A program made the position numbers and the translations under genes. This document shows, piece by piece, positions 11,939 through 22,145 of a DNA stretch of 64,000 bases (positions are counted from its first letter, which is position 1; every line of letters begins with the position of its first letter). The DNA is from Marinobacter mobilis. Its GTDB lineage: Bacteria; Pseudomonadota; Gammaproteobacteria; Pseudomonadales; Oleiphilaceae. The DNA lies in contig NZ_FNNE01000001.1 in NCBI RefSeq assembly GCF_900106945.1, positions 124,001-188,000 on the forward strand, in the 5' to 3' direction. The notes below the pieces were generated by a model, which saw only the letters and a list, made by a program, of their open reading frames with translations, ran no database searches and had not been told where the DNA came from.

Positions 11939-12586
11939 TCAGAGCAGGTCTTCCGGAGATTCCAGGGGCGCTTCCAGCCAGTCGCTGAGAATATCCCGCA
12001 CGTCATCGAGTCCGGTCTTGGCGGTCGCTGAGAACATGACCAGGTTCTGAACACAACTGAACGCCTTGAGCTTGCGTTCAATGCCCAGCATGGCGGTCTT
12101 GGCCTGGCCAAATTTCAGTTTGTCGGCCTTGGTGGCCAGAATGGTCAGCGGTACCTGGTTGTGCTCACACCACTCCACCATCATCTGGTCAAAATCGGTC
12201 AGCGGGTGGCGGATGTCCATCACCAGCACCAGGCCTCGCAGACAGTTGCGCTCGTTCAGGTAGTGCCCCAGGTGCTTCTGCCAATCGTCTTTCATGTCCC
12301 GGGAAACCTTGGCGTAGCCATAGCCTGGCAAATCCACCAGGCGGCAGTTCTCCCGGTTCAGGGTGAAAAAGTTGATCAGCCGGGTGCGTCCCGGGGTCTT
12401 ACTGGTTCGCGCCAGTTTGCCGTTGTTGGTGATGCAGTTGATGGCGCTGGACTTGCCGGCATTGGAACGACCGGCAAAAGCGACCTCGGCGCCAAAATCT
12501 GCCGGGCACTCATCCAGTCGGGAAGCGCTGATCAGGAAACGGGCGCTGTTGAAGGAAATCGGTTTGGGGAGCAGTTCATCCGTCAC
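11939..12586 (-). CDS. engB: Ribosome biogenesis GTPase EngB (YihA/YsxC)
   Basis: This 215-residue essential GTPase acts in large-subunit ribosome assembly. G motifs are visible: P-loop GRSNAGKSSAINC (G1), TPGRTRLINFF (G2), DLPGYGYAK (G3) and ATKADKL (G4). Length is typical. It is divergent from the cytochrome c4 gene, as in Pseudomonas (engB/cc4). Confidence 0.95.
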   Translation of the reverse strand: MTDELLPKPISFNSARFLISASRLDECPADFGAEVAFAGRSNAGKSSAINCITNNGKLARTSKTPGRTRLINFFTLNRENCRLVDLPGYGYAKVSRDMKDDWQKHLGHYLNERNCLRGLVLVMDIRHPLTDFDQMMVEWCEHNQVPLTILATKADKLKFGQAKTAMLGIERKLKAFSCVQNLVMFSATAKTGLDDVRDILSDWLEAPLESPEDLL

Positions 12587-12630
12587 GGATTTAGATTTTC
12601 CTATTGGATTTCAGTTGTCAGGGATTAATG

Positions 12631-12805
12631 TATAATGCTACACCAATTTTCGGTGCAGCGCTGTGCGTTGCGCCCCTGGAGACGGTTTGCCAGTCCTGTC
12701 CCGCAGGGTTCGCAACCTCCCAGCTCCGGTTGGAGGCTTCCAGGCCATTGCCTGCCGGCTGCATAAAAAGATTCTTCTATTAAAGATGAGAGAAGCGGAG
12801 CGAGC
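12631..12805 (+). promoter_or_regulatory. promoter and long structured 5' leader of cytochrome c4
   Basis: A perfect TATAAT lies at 12631-12636, with only a poor -35 (ATTTCA at 12608-12613, 17-base spacing). Transcription from it would give a leader of about 160 bases before the cytochrome c4 ATG. The leader contains short self-complementary segments (for example CCTCCCAGCTCC with GGTTGGAGGC, and TGCCGGC). No ORF of note lies in it. It could simply be a long UTR or a regulated leader. Confidence 0.4.
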
Positions 12806-13414
12806 ATGAAAAAACTGATCGCGGGAGTTGTTCTCGGCGTAGGTCTTACAGCAATGGCTCATGCAGCAGGTGATCCTGCCGCGGGTGAGCAGAATGCAGC
12901 GGTATGTGCAGGCTGTCATGGGCAGGGCGGTGGTCAGCCAGTGATGTCTGCTTACCCCAAGCTGACCGGGCTGGGTGAGAACTATATCTACCGTCAGCTG
13001 GCCAGCATCAAGAACGGTACCCGTACCGTGCCTGAGATGACCGGGCTGCTGAACAATCTGTCTGACCAGGATCTGCAGAATCTGGCAGCCTACTTCGACC
13101 AGAATCCGACCTCGGTCAACCAGGCTGATCCCGAGCTGGTGGAGCGTGGCGCTGCGATCTACCGCGGTGGCAACCTGGCTTCCGGGGTGCCGGCCTGTAG
13201 CGGCTGCCACAGCCCGAACGGCACAGGTAACGAGCCGGCTGGCTATCCCCGTCTGAGTGGTCAGAATGCTGATTATGTTGCCAAGCAGCTGAAGGCCTTC
13301 CGTGACGGCAGTCGCGCTGGCACGCCCAACGCCCAGATCATGGTTGACGTTGCTGCCCGCCTGACCGATGACGAGATCGCCGCAGTGGCGAACTACGTAT
13401 CCGGCCTGCACTAA
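12806..13414 (+). CDS. Dihaem cytochrome c4
   Basis: This 202-residue periplasmic electron carrier has a signal peptide (MKKLIAGVVLGVGLTAMAHA, cleavage near 20). Two class I c-type domains each have a haem motif, CAGCH near residue 35 and CSGCH near residue 131. It probably passes electrons from the bc1 complex to terminal oxidases. GGAG is six bases before the ATG. It is followed by a strong terminator and dsbA, the same order as the Pseudomonas cc4-dsbA pair. Confidence 0.95.
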   Translation: MKKLIAGVVLGVGLTAMAHAAGDPAAGEQNAAVCAGCHGQGGGQPVMSAYPKLTGLGENYIYRQLASIKNGTRTVPEMTGLLNNLSDQDLQNLAAYFDQNPTSVNQADPELVERGAAIYRGGNLASGVPACSGCHSPNGTGNEPAGYPRLSGQNADYVAKQLKAFRDGSRAGTPNAQIMVDVAARLTDDEIAAVANYVSGLH

Positions 13415-13430
13415 GCGTTGTCAGGACCAT

Positions 13431-13457
13431 AAAAAACCCGCTTCGGCGGGTTTTTTT
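13431..13457 (+). terminator. Rho-independent terminator after cytochrome c4
   Basis: CCCGC-TTCG-GCGGG, a UUCG tetraloop hairpin, is flanked by six A and seven T, so it can act on both strands. Confidence 0.92.
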
Positions 13458-13601
13458 ATGGGTTACCGGTGTGTAATACGCGGGCGGTGGAAGTCCGGCA
13501 GCTTGCTGGGTCATAATCCTGAACAACTGGAATTTGTTGAGCCATGGCGGTTTTTTCTGGACGCCAGGGTGTAATCTGTTTGTCTAAACTGGAGAATAAA
13601 T

Positions 13602-14234
13602 ATGACCAAACTGCTCAAGGCGGCAATGTGTTTCATGCTGGCAGCTTCTTTTGCTGTCCATGCGGAAACGGTGTGGGAAGAGGGGCGTCACTACGAGCGT
13701 CTGGATAACCCGATTCGTACTGCCAGTGCGGATACTGTCGAGGTGGCGGAAGTGTTCTGGTACGGCTGCCCGCACTGCTATAACTTCAAGCCGCTGGTGG
13801 AGGCCTGGGAAACGGAACTGCCAGAAGATGTCAGTTTCAGCATGTTGCCTGCGGCTCTGGGGCGTACCTGGGAAGTTCACGCCCGTACTTTCTACGCGCT
13901 CGAGGCGATGGGGCAGATGAACCAGACCACCAACGATGCGCTGTTCGATGCCATTGCCGGGGAGCACCGGCCGCTGAATGCGCCGGAGCAGATTGCTGAC
14001 TTCCTGGCCGATTACGGTGTCGAGCCGGAGGCGTTCCTCAAGGCCTATGGCAGTTTTGGTGTCAATGCCCAGTTCCAGCAGGCCCAGGCCAAGGTTCGTG
14101 GCGCGCGGATTACCGGTGTTCCGGCTATGCTGGTTAATGGTAAGTACAAGGTGAGTGCAAGCACTGCTGGCGGTCATGAGGCGATGCTTGAAGTTGTGGA
14201 TTACCTGATTGAGCAGGAGCGGGCCGGCAATTGA
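13602..14234 (+). CDS. dsbA: Thiol:disulfide interchange protein DsbA
   Basis: This periplasmic oxidase introduces disulfide bonds into exported proteins. A signal peptide (MTKLLKAAMCFMLAASFAVHA) and the thioredoxin-fold active site CPHC (in VFWYGCPHCYNF, near residue 55) are present. The cis-proline loop TGVPAML is near residue 167. Length of 210 residues is typical. GGAG precedes the ATG at 13602. Confidence 0.95.
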   Translation: MTKLLKAAMCFMLAASFAVHAETVWEEGRHYERLDNPIRTASADTVEVAEVFWYGCPHCYNFKPLVEAWETELPEDVSFSMLPAALGRTWEVHARTFYALEAMGQMNQTTNDALFDAIAGEHRPLNAPEQIADFLADYGVEPEAFLKAYGSFGVNAQFQQAQAKVRGARITGVPAMLVNGKYKVSASTAGGHEAMLEVVDYLIEQERAGN

Positions 14235-14301
14235 TGGGTCGGGTGCCCAGGCGGCCCGACGGGCAGTTGGCTGGTTGCTGGAGTTGAAGGGAAGGGGGAG
14301 C

Positions 14302-15162
14302 ATGTACAAGCGCATCCGCAGACAGCTGACTGATGTTCGGGGGGGTGAGGCGGTTCCCCGGGGTGGCTGCTCCGGCGCTGACCATGTGCCGGAGTTTGAA
14401 CCTCATCGCCATATCCGGTTGCTGACCTTTAATATACAGGTTGGCATCAATACCTCTTCCTATCACCATTACGTCACTCGCAGCTGGCAGCACCTGTTGC
14501 CTCACCGGCGACGGATCGAGAACCTGGACCGCATCGCGGCCCTGTTGCGTGGTTACGATGTGGTGGCGTTGCAGGAGTGTGATGGCGGCAGTCTGCGCAG
14601 TGGCTACATCAATCAGGTTCAGTACCTGGCAGAGGCTTCCTGTATTCCCTACTGGTACCAGCAGCTAAACCGGAATCTCGGGGCGCTGGCCCAGCACAGC
14701 AATGGTCTGCTGAGTCGTTTTCGTCCCCTCGATGTGACTGAGCACCGATTGCCCGGATTGCTGCCGGGCCGCGGCGCCATTATTGCCCGCTATGGCAGTG
14801 AGGATGATCCGCTGGTGCTGGTCATGATGCACTTGTCTCTGAGTCGCTCAGGGCAGCAAAGGCAGCTGGGGTATATTCGGGAGCTGATCGCCGATTATCG
14901 GCATGTGGTGCTGATGGGCGATATGAATAATCACGCCGAGGAATTGCTCGGGCAGACGCCGCTGAAAGAGACGGATCTGATTCCGTTGCCGGCGACGGCT
15001 CACAGTTTTCCGAGTTGGCGGCCGGAACGGGCGCTGGACCATATACTGGTCAGCCCGAGCCTGGAGATCCGGCGCTCGGAAGTGGTCAGTTGTCCGTTGT
15101 CAGATCATCTGCCTATCGCGATGGATATCGCTTTGCCAAAAGGCTATGTCACGGCCTACTGA
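14302..15162 (+). CDS. Endonuclease/exonuclease/phosphatase family protein
   Basis: This 286-residue metal-dependent phosphoesterase of the EEP superfamily shows the ordered motifs LLTFNIQVG, VVALQECDGG (catalytic Glu), VVLMGDMNNH (Asp/Asn), LDHILVS and SDHLPIAMDI (Asp-His). The substrate is not predictable; phosphodiesters of nucleic acid or lipid are possible. The start at ATG 14302 is preceded by GGGGGAG. An upstream in-frame start at 14209 overlaps dsbA and is less likely. The position after dsbA matches Pseudomonas PA5488. Confidence 0.88.
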   Translation: MYKRIRRQLTDVRGGEAVPRGGCSGADHVPEFEPHRHIRLLTFNIQVGINTSSYHHYVTRSWQHLLPHRRRIENLDRIAALLRGYDVVALQECDGGSLRSGYINQVQYLAEASCIPYWYQQLNRNLGALAQHSNGLLSRFRPLDVTEHRLPGLLPGRGAIIARYGSEDDPLVLVMMHLSLSRSGQQRQLGYIRELIADYRHVVLMGDMNNHAEELLGQTPLKETDLIPLPATAHSFPSWRPERALDHILVSPSLEIRRSEVVSCPLSDHLPIAMDIALPKGYVTAY

Positions 15163-15181
15163 GGCTGTCAGGTGCTTATTC

Positions 15182-15228
15182 GGCGGACACAAAAAACCCG
15201 GCCAGGAGCCGGGTTTTTTGTGTCCGCC
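15182..15228. terminator. bidirectional terminator with 21-bp perfect stem
   Basis: A 21-bp perfectly complementary stem with a five-base loop (CAGGA) contains an A6/T6 pair inside it. It can therefore act as an intrinsic terminator for the plus-strand phosphatase gene and the minus-strand rpmBG operon. Confidence 0.93.
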
Positions 15229-15237
15229 AGATCGGTA

Positions 15238-15393
15238 TTACTTGATCTTGGCTTCTTTGTAGGCCACGTGCTTACGGACAACCGGGTCGTACTTCTTGAG
15301 TTCGACTTTTTCCGGAGTGTTCCGCTTGTTCTTCATGGTGGTGTAGAAGTGGCCAGTGCCTGCTGATGAAACCAGCTTGATCTTTTCGCGCAT
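15238..15393 (-). CDS. rpmG: 50S ribosomal protein L33
   Basis: I translated this 51-residue ORF directly. It starts [19 protein letters not shown] and ends VAYKEAKIK, which is a standard bacterial L33. It lacks the zinc-binding cysteine pairs, so it is the zinc-free form. It lies 11 bases downstream of rpmB in the usual rpmBG operon, just before the strong terminator. Confidence 0.97.
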   Translation of the reverse strand: MREKIKLVSSAGTGHFYTTMKNKRNTPEKVELKKYDPVVRKHVAYKEAKIK

Positions 15394-15404
15394 GATACGG
15401 CTCC

Positions 15405-15641
15405 TTAAACTTTCTCGCCGCGGGCACGAAGATCTGCCAGCACAGCGTCAATGCCTTTTTTATCGATGATGCGCATACCTTTGGTAGAAATGCGCAGCTT
15501 CACAAAGCGGTTCTCAGACTCGACCCAAAAGCGGTGGCTCTGCAGGTTCGGCAGAAAACGACGCTTGGTGTGGTTCATTGCGTGAGAAACATTGTTACCG
15601 GTTACCGGCCGCTTACCGGTTACCTGACAAACTCTGGACAT
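15405..15641 (-). CDS. rpmB: 50S ribosomal protein L28
   Basis: This 78-residue protein shows the L28 signature: [29 protein letters not shown] at the start and a C-terminal [11 protein letters not shown]. It is the first gene of rpmBG. GAGG precedes the ATG at 15641. Confidence 0.98.
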   Translation of the reverse strand: MSRVCQVTGKRPVTGNNVSHAMNHTKRRFLPNLQSHRFWVESENRFVKLRISTKGMRIIDKKGIDAVLADLRARGEKV

Positions 15642-15798
15642 ACTTGCCTCCGACCTGAGCGTTGGTCCTGAATACGAAAATACGAATTCGTTAAATTGCG
15701 TCTCTGGTTGCTGCGTGGGTCATTGCCGGTGATTCAAAAAACACCTTGCGCCCAAATAAATGCACGCTGCCCGCCAGATGCCGCCAGAAAGGGACGCT

Positions 15799-15827
15799 TT
15801 TATACCAGAACTGCCCCTGCAAAGCAA
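15799..15827 (-). promoter_or_regulatory. candidate sigma-70 promoter of rpmBG
   Basis: On the minus strand TTGCTT (15827-15822) and TATAAA (15804-15799) are separated by exactly 17 bases. The -10 is about 160 bases upstream of rpmB. Copies of CCGCCAGAAA (15781-15790) and its inverse (15855-15864) flank it. Confidence 0.6.
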
Positions 15828-15867
15828 AAAATTGTTGGTAATTTGTTCAGGGTATTTCTGGCGGGAA

Positions 15868-16542
15868 TTACATAAGCCCCCGTTCGGCGAGGGAGACCAC
15901 GTCGCCATGGCCAACCACCATGTGATCAAGCACACGAATGTCGACCAGGCCAAGCGCCTCCTTCAATCGCTGGGTCAGGCTGATATCGGCCTGACTGGGC
16001 TCGGCAACCCCGGATGGGTGGTTGTGGGCAAAGATGACCGCCGCGGCGTTATCTTCCAGCGCCTGTCGCACCACTTCCCGCGGGTACACCGCAGCGCCGT
16101 CTATAGTACCACGGAACAGTTCCCGGTAGTGGATAACCCGGTGGCGATTATCCAGAAACAGGGCTGCAAAGACTTCGTGATGGTACGTACCGAGCCGGCT
16201 GCGGAGATAGCTTCGGGTATCTGCCGGGGAGCGCAACGGATCACCCTGGCGCAGGGGTTCGTCCATAACCCGGCGAGCCATCTCCATGGCGGCCTGAACC
16301 TGGGCGTATTTGGCTGGGCCAAGGCCGTTGATAGCGCAGAACTGACGTTGGGACGCGGTCATCAGGCCGCGCAGGCCAGAAAAGTGATCGATCAGCTGGC
16401 GTGCCAGGGACATCACTGGCATGCCTGCAGTGCCGGTGCGCAGGAAAATGGCCAGCAGTTCGGCGTCGGACAGGCTGCTAGCGCCATGGCTCAGCAGGCG
16501 CTCGCGGGGCCGTTCATCGGTAGGCCAGGGATGAGTGGTCAT
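15868..16542 (-). CDS. radC: RadC family JAB/MPN domain protein
   Basis: This 224-residue protein has an N-terminal helix-hairpin-helix-like region ([21 protein letters not shown]) and a C-terminal JAB1/MPN+ metalloprotease-like domain with [14 protein letters not shown]. The JAMM zinc ligands are intact. Biochemical function is uncertain, and the old DNA-repair assignment is not supported by later work. The start at ATG 16542 has AAGGA upstream; an ATG at 16623 adds 27 residues without a site. The neighbours rpmB and coaBC are conserved in Pseudomonas. Confidence 0.92.
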   Translation of the reverse strand: MTTHPWPTDERPRERLLSHGASSLSDAELLAIFLRTGTAGMPVMSLARQLIDHFSGLRGLMTASQRQFCAINGLGPAKYAQVQAAMEMARRVMDEPLRQGDPLRSPADTRSYLRSRLGTYHHEVFAALFLDNRHRVIHYRELFRGTIDGAAVYPREVVRQALEDNAAAVIFAHNHPSGVAEPSQADISLTQRLKEALGLVDIRVLDHMVVGHGDVVSLAERGLM

Positions 16543-16715
16543 GGGGAATCCTTTCGCTGCTCTGGATAGAAATAAAAGAAGGGCTATCAGTGGCGCATCC
16601 TGCGCCAGTGGCAAGTGTATCACCTGTCTGGGCTGTTGGCGGAGCCTGAGCGGTGCTATCTTATAAGCCTTTCATTTTCCGGGTCCGAGGGTCGGATCCA
16701 ACCTGTGGAGAGGCC

Positions 16716-17909
16716 ATGGCGAAGAAACGTATCCTGCTGGGTGTCACCGGTGGAATTGCTGCCTATAAAAGCGCGGAGCTGGTCAGGCTGCTGAAAAAGT
16801 CCGGTCACCAGGTGCGCGTAGTGATGACGGGCGGTGCCCAGGCATTTGTTACGCCGTTGACGTTTCAGGCACTCAGTGGTGAGGCGGTCAGAACCTCGTT
16901 GCTGGATCCGGAGGCGGAACTGGGCATGGGGCACATTGAACTGGCCAAATGGGCGGAGCTGCTATTGGTAGCCCCGGCATCGGCAGATTTCATGGCGCGC
17001 CTGGCCCAGGGGATGGCGGACGATCTGCTGACAACGGTTTGCAGCGCCACCGAGGCGCCCATTGTACTGGTGCCGGCCATGAACCAGGCGATGTGGCGTA
17101 ATGCCCGAACCCAACGCAACGCCGCCCTGCTGGCTGCGGACCCGCAGATTGAACTGTGGGGGCCGGCTCAGGGAGATCAGGCCTGTGGCGATACCGGTCC
17201 GGGTCGCATGCTGGAACCCCAGACCCTGGCCGACCGTATCAATGCTCCGCAAAATGCTGCTCTGGCCGGGCTGCGGGTGGTGATCACGGCCGGCCCCACC
17301 CGTGAACCCATCGATCCGGTACGCTACATCAGCAATCACAGCTCGGGGAAAATGGGGTATGCCCTTGCGGCCGCTGCCCGTCGGGCTGGCGCCGAGGTGA
17401 CCTTGGTCAGTGGTCCGGTCAATCTGGCAGCGCCTGCGGCTGTGCAGGTCCGCCCGGTGGTGACCGCAGCGGATATGCTGGCACAGGCCTCTGCGGCGGT
17501 GGATGAGGGGTGTGACATTTTCATAGCGACAGCGGCCGTGGCGGACTATCGCCCGGCCAGCTGCGCTGATCAGAAAATCAAGAAATCCGCCGAGGACATG
17601 GCGCTGGCACTGGTGCGCAACCCGGATACCCTGGCGACAATTGCGGGCCGTGAAAACGCCCCTTTTACCGTTGGATTTGCGGCAGAAACCACAGACGTGG
17701 CCCACTATGCCAACGATAAAATGCAACGAAAGAAACTGAACATGATCGTTGCAAACGACGTGTCCCGGCCGGGGCTGGGGTTCAACAGCGACGACAACGC
17801 CGTCACCGTGTTCTGGCCCGGCGGCCAGCAGGAATTCGCCACCGAAAGCAAGGCCGGGCTGGCCGAACGTCTGGTGGCGCTGATATCAGAGCGGTTCCGG
17901 CAGGCCTGA
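16716..17909 (+). CDS. coaBC: Bifunctional phosphopantothenoylcysteine decarboxylase / phosphopantothenate-cysteine ligase
   Basis: This enzyme carries out two consecutive steps of coenzyme A synthesis. The N-terminal CoaC flavin domain has GVTGGIAAYKSAELVR, the PAMNQAMW substrate motif and the active cysteine in GDQACGDTGPGRM. The C-terminal CoaB domain (from about residue 190) has GPTREPIDPVRYISNHSSGKMG and KIKK. Translation starts at ATG 16716 with GGAGAGG upstream; 397 residues is normal. It lies 36 bases before dut. Confidence 0.96.
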   Translation: MAKKRILLGVTGGIAAYKSAELVRLLKKSGHQVRVVMTGGAQAFVTPLTFQALSGEAVRTSLLDPEAELGMGHIELAKWAELLLVAPASADFMARLAQGMADDLLTTVCSATEAPIVLVPAMNQAMWRNARTQRNAALLAADPQIELWGPAQGDQACGDTGPGRMLEPQTLADRINAPQNAALAGLRVVITAGPTREPIDPVRYISNHSSGKMGYALAAAARRAGAEVTLVSGPVNLAAPAAVQVRPVVTAADMLAQASAAVDEGCDIFIATAAVADYRPASCADQKIKKSAEDMALALVRNPDTLATIAGRENAPFTVGFAAETTDVAHYANDKMQRKKLNMIVANDVSRPGLGFNSDDNAVTVFWPGGQQEFATESKAGLAERLVALISERFRQA

Positions 17910-17945
17910 AGGCCCGGAACAAAGTTGTAACAGCAAGGATTTTTT

Positions 17946-18407
17946 ATGACCAGACAGACTTTGCAGGTGCGTGTACTGGACCCGCGAATTGGCGACAGCA
18001 TTCCCTTCCCTGAATACGCTACCGAAGGCTCCGCCGGGCTCGACCTGCGCGCCTGCCTGGACCAGCCGCTGACCCTTGAGCCGGGACAGACCGAGCTGCT
18101 CAAAACCGGCCTCTCCATTCACATTGCCGATCCTGGCCTGGCTGCGATGATCCTGCCCCGCAGCGGTCTTGGTCATAAACACGGCATTGTGCTTGGCAAT
18201 CTGGTGGGGTTGATTGACTCCGATTACCAGGGTGAGTTGATGGTGTCCTGCTGGAATCGTGGCCAAACCACGTTCACCGTTGACGTCGGTGAACGGATTG
18301 CCCAGCTGGTGCTGGTGCCGGTGGTGCAGGCCGATTTCGAAGTGGTTGAGTCGTTTGAGGCCAGTGATCGGGGCGCCGGTGGATTCGGGTCTACCGGTAC
18401 CCGGTGA
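17946..18407 (+). CDS. dut: dUTP diphosphatase
   Basis: This trimeric dUTPase hydrolyses dUTP to dUMP, keeping uracil out of DNA. All five motifs are present: [45 protein letters not shown] and [11 protein letters not shown]. The 153-residue length fits. It lies between coaBC and algC, the conserved gammaproteobacterial order. Confidence 0.97.
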   Translation: MTRQTLQVRVLDPRIGDSIPFPEYATEGSAGLDLRACLDQPLTLEPGQTELLKTGLSIHIADPGLAAMILPRSGLGHKHGIVLGNLVGLIDSDYQGELMVSCWNRGQTTFTVDVGERIAQLVLVPVVQADFEVVESFEASDRGAGGFGSTGTR

Positions 18408-18511
18408 TCAGTAGCGCTCCTGATGATGCGCAGAAATGACGTTCGCGACTATACTTTTTCAAAAGGATTCAGTGCCTTAAAAGGTGAACCAAATTTGAAG
18501 CAGGGTTGGCT

Positions 18512-21163
18512 ATGAAATTGGGAAAGAAAAAGGCATCCGACGATAGCGTAGCGGCGGCGCCGGAAAAAACACAGGGAAAAACCCGGAAAGGTGGGGCCAG
18601 GGCGAAAGCCGGTGGTGGTAAGCGGCTGACTGCTGTGGCGTTCCAGCAGGCACTGGTGGTGGTTGTCGCGGCGGTGGCCGCTGTTGCCGCGTTACAGTTT
18701 CTGGTGTTGCAGCCGGCGCAGGCTGAACGAGAGCAAGACTTTGCCCGTTTGGCCCTTGAGCATGTCAGGGCGCGTGTCGAACAGCAGGTGGAAACGCTGC
18801 AGCGATTTACCAATGGCCTGGCGGCCCAGCCCCGGGTGCAGAGCGTGATCGACGATGACCAGCAACGGGCGGCTCTGGAGGATGAGTTGAAGCAGTTGCT
18901 GCCGGGCATTCAGGAAGTGCACCTGTTTGCCTACGGCGCCATTCCCCGGACGACCATGAACGGAAACGATGGCCTGGGCTTTGCCAGCCTTGATCTGGCC
19001 CGTCGGGTTGAAGCCGGCCGGGTGGCCCACCCTGATGCGTTCCCCCGCGATGGCCAATGGTTTATCCAGTTTGCAGCCCCGGTAATGAATCCCGCTAATG
19101 GGGCTGTCAGGGGCTCGCTGCTGATATTAATGAAAGCAGCGGTACTGCAACCGGTGCTCGATGCTCTGGATCCCGCCCGGGGGGGCGAGGTCGCGCTGGT
19201 ACAGACCGCGGCCGGTAAAGCAACGCGGGTTCTGCAGCAGGGCAGTGGCAGTGGTGAGCGCTTCGAGGTGATGTTGACGACGCCGAACTGGAGCCTGCAG
19301 TACCTGCCTGCACATGGCGCTGTGGCTGACAGCAGCGCGGTGGCTGTGGCAATTGTCGTTGTGGTGCCGTTGGCTATTGCTGCGCTGCTGGTCTGGTTGC
19401 TGCTTGGTGTTGCCCGCAAATCCCTGCGGCTGGAGATATCGGCACTGATCCAGTGGTCCCAGAAGGCGTTTTCCGGAGAACGTCAGAAGCAGCCTGAACT
19501 GCACTGGGACCTGGTGGTGCCGCTGTCGGAAAGTCTGCAGCGCTCCTCCCAGGCGATTGACAAGCGCCTGTCAAAACTGAGTGAGGGCGCGGCGGCCAAA
19601 GCATCGGCGTCAGCCGACAAGCCGAAGGCTGAGGCGGGGGCAGGCAGCACCGATGAGCCCCTGTTCCAGGACAGCGATGTCCTCGACATCGACATGCTTG
19701 AGGGGGATGACGATATTCTCGGGCTTGGCGGTGCACCGGAGAACCCGGCAGGTGTTGCCCTGGAAGAAGTGGCGCTGCCGGAAGTGCACGTGCCGCCGGA
19801 AATCTTCCGCGCCTACGATATTCGTGGCATTGTCGGTGAGACTCTGAACTCGGAAATTGTCGAGCTGATTGGTCGTGCCATTGGCAGTGAGGCCATCGGC
19901 CGCGCCCTCGATACCCTGTGCATCGGGTACGATGGCCGCCATTCCAGCCCGGAGCTGGCAGCCGCCCTGGCGCGCGGCATCATGGCGACCGGCTGTAATG
20001 TCATTGAAGTGGGGGCGGTGCCAACGCCGGTGCTGTACTTTGCCACTCATCACCTGGAGACCGGTTCCGGGGTTATGGTGACGGGCAGCCACAACCCGGC
20101 GAACTACAACGGCCTGAAAATGGTGCTCGGCGGTGAAACCCTGTCCGATGACGCCATTCAAAGGCTGCTGCAACGAATCCAGTCTGCCGACTTTGTCAGT
20201 GGCCAGGGGCAGCGTAGTCAGGATGACGTTCGTCGCGCTTATCTGGATCGGATCGTCGGCGACATCGCCGTCGCCGCACCACTGAAAGTGGTGCTGGATG
20301 CGGGCAACGGCATTGCCGGGGAGCTGGGGCCGATCCTGGTCGAGGAACTCGGCTGCGAAGTGATTCCTCTGCACTGTGACATTGACGGCAGTTTTCCCAA
20401 CCATCATCCCGATCCGGGCAAGCCGGCGAACCTGGCCGATCTGATTCACCGGGTCGAGGCGGAGGGCGCCGATATCGGCCTGGCCTTTGACGGCGATGGT
20501 GATCGTCTGGGGGTGGTGACCAATACCGGCAAGATCATCTGGCCTGATCGTCTGCTGATGTTGTTTGCCCGTGATGTGGTGTCTCGTAATCCGGGGGCCG
20601 ACGTACTGTACGACGTCAAGTGCAGTCGGCGCCTGGCCAATGTCATCAACGAGGCCGGTGGTCGCCCGATCATGTGGAAGACCGGTCACTCGCTGATGAA
20701 GGCCAAGATGAAGGAAACCGGAGCGCTGCTGGCAGGGGAAATGAGCGGGCATGTGTTCTTCAAAGAGCGCTGGTATGGCTTTGATGACGGACTCTACTCG
20801 GCGGCCCGTCTGCTGGAAATCCTGGGTATCGAAGACCGCCAGAGTGACGAGGTGTTTGCTGATTTCCCGGAGGACGTCAGTACCCCGGAACTGAACATCG
20901 AGGTCACCGAAGCTGGCAAGTTCGAGTTGGTGAACCGGCTCAGCAGCGAGGGCGAATTTGGCGACGGCAGCGTCAGCACCATTGATGGTGTGCGGGTCGA
21001 CTACCCGGATGGCTGGGGGCTGTGTCGTGCGTCCAACACCACGCCGATGCTGGTGTTGCGGTTTGAAGCAGAGAATGAGGAAGCCCTGGAACGCATCAAG
21101 GCGGTGTTCCGTGAGCAGTTACAGAAGGTGGCGCCGGATCTTGATGTGGCGTTTGACCACTGA
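18512..21163 (+). CDS. algC: Membrane-anchored phosphomannomutase/phosphoglucomutase AlgC
   Basis: This 883-residue protein interconverts hexose 1- and 6-phosphates for LPS and exopolysaccharide precursors. Residues from about 428 on form the catalytic core: TGSHNP with the phosphoserine (near 524), metal loop DGDGDR, sugar loop GEMSGH and the C-terminal RASNTTPML phosphate loop. The N-terminal 420 residues are an extra module: a transmembrane helix (about 35-65), a periplasmic region of about 210 residues resembling a Cache-like sensor, a second helix (about 275-300) and an acidic linker. ATG 18512 follows AGGG; TTG 18506 is an alternative. Lies between dut and argB as in Pseudomonas. Confidence 0.93.
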   Translation: MKLGKKKASDDSVAAAPEKTQGKTRKGGARAKAGGGKRLTAVAFQQALVVVVAAVAAVAALQFLVLQPAQAEREQDFARLALEHVRARVEQQVETLQRFTNGLAAQPRVQSVIDDDQQRAALEDELKQLLPGIQEVHLFAYGAIPRTTMNGNDGLGFASLDLARRVEAGRVAHPDAFPRDGQWFIQFAAPVMNPANGAVRGSLLILMKAAVLQPVLDALDPARGGEVALVQTAAGKATRVLQQGSGSGERFEVMLTTPNWSLQYLPAHGAVADSSAVAVAIVVVVPLAIAALLVWLLLGVARKSLRLEISALIQWSQKAFSGERQKQPELHWDLVVPLSESLQRSSQAIDKRLSKLSEGAAAKASASADKPKAEAGAGSTDEPLFQDSDVLDIDMLEGDDDILGLGGAPENPAGVALEEVALPEVHVPPEIFRAYDIRGIVGETLNSEIVELIGRAIGSEAIGRALDTLCIGYDGRHSSPELAAALARGIMATGCNVIEVGAVPTPVLYFATHHLETGSGVMVTGSHNPANYNGLKMVLGGETLSDDAIQRLLQRIQSADFVSGQGQRSQDDVRRAYLDRIVGDIAVAAPLKVVLDAGNGIAGELGPILVEELGCEVIPLHCDIDGSFPNHHPDPGKPANLADLIHRVEAEGADIGLAFDGDGDRLGVVTNTGKIIWPDRLLMLFARDVVSRNPGADVLYDVKCSRRLANVINEAGGRPIMWKTGHSLMKAKMKETGALLAGEMSGHVFFKERWYGFDDGLYSAARLLEILGIEDRQSDEVFADFPEDVSTPELNIEVTEAGKFELVNRLSSEGEFGDGSVSTIDGVRVDYPDGWGLCRASNTTPMLVLRFEAENEEALERIKAVFREQLQKVAPDLDVAFDH

Positions 21164-21210
21164 TGATGCCCGGCCCCATCGCAGTCTCAACACATTGGCA
21201 AAAGGTTTAA

Positions 21211-22113
<903 letters not shown>

Positions 22114-22145
22114 GACAGTCGCCTGGGGCAAAGAGGTAAGCTGGT

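Noticed and set aside
19610-20752. Minus-strand ORF of 380 codons opposite algC
   Set aside because: It is antisense to the conserved phosphomannomutase core, with no domain of its own.
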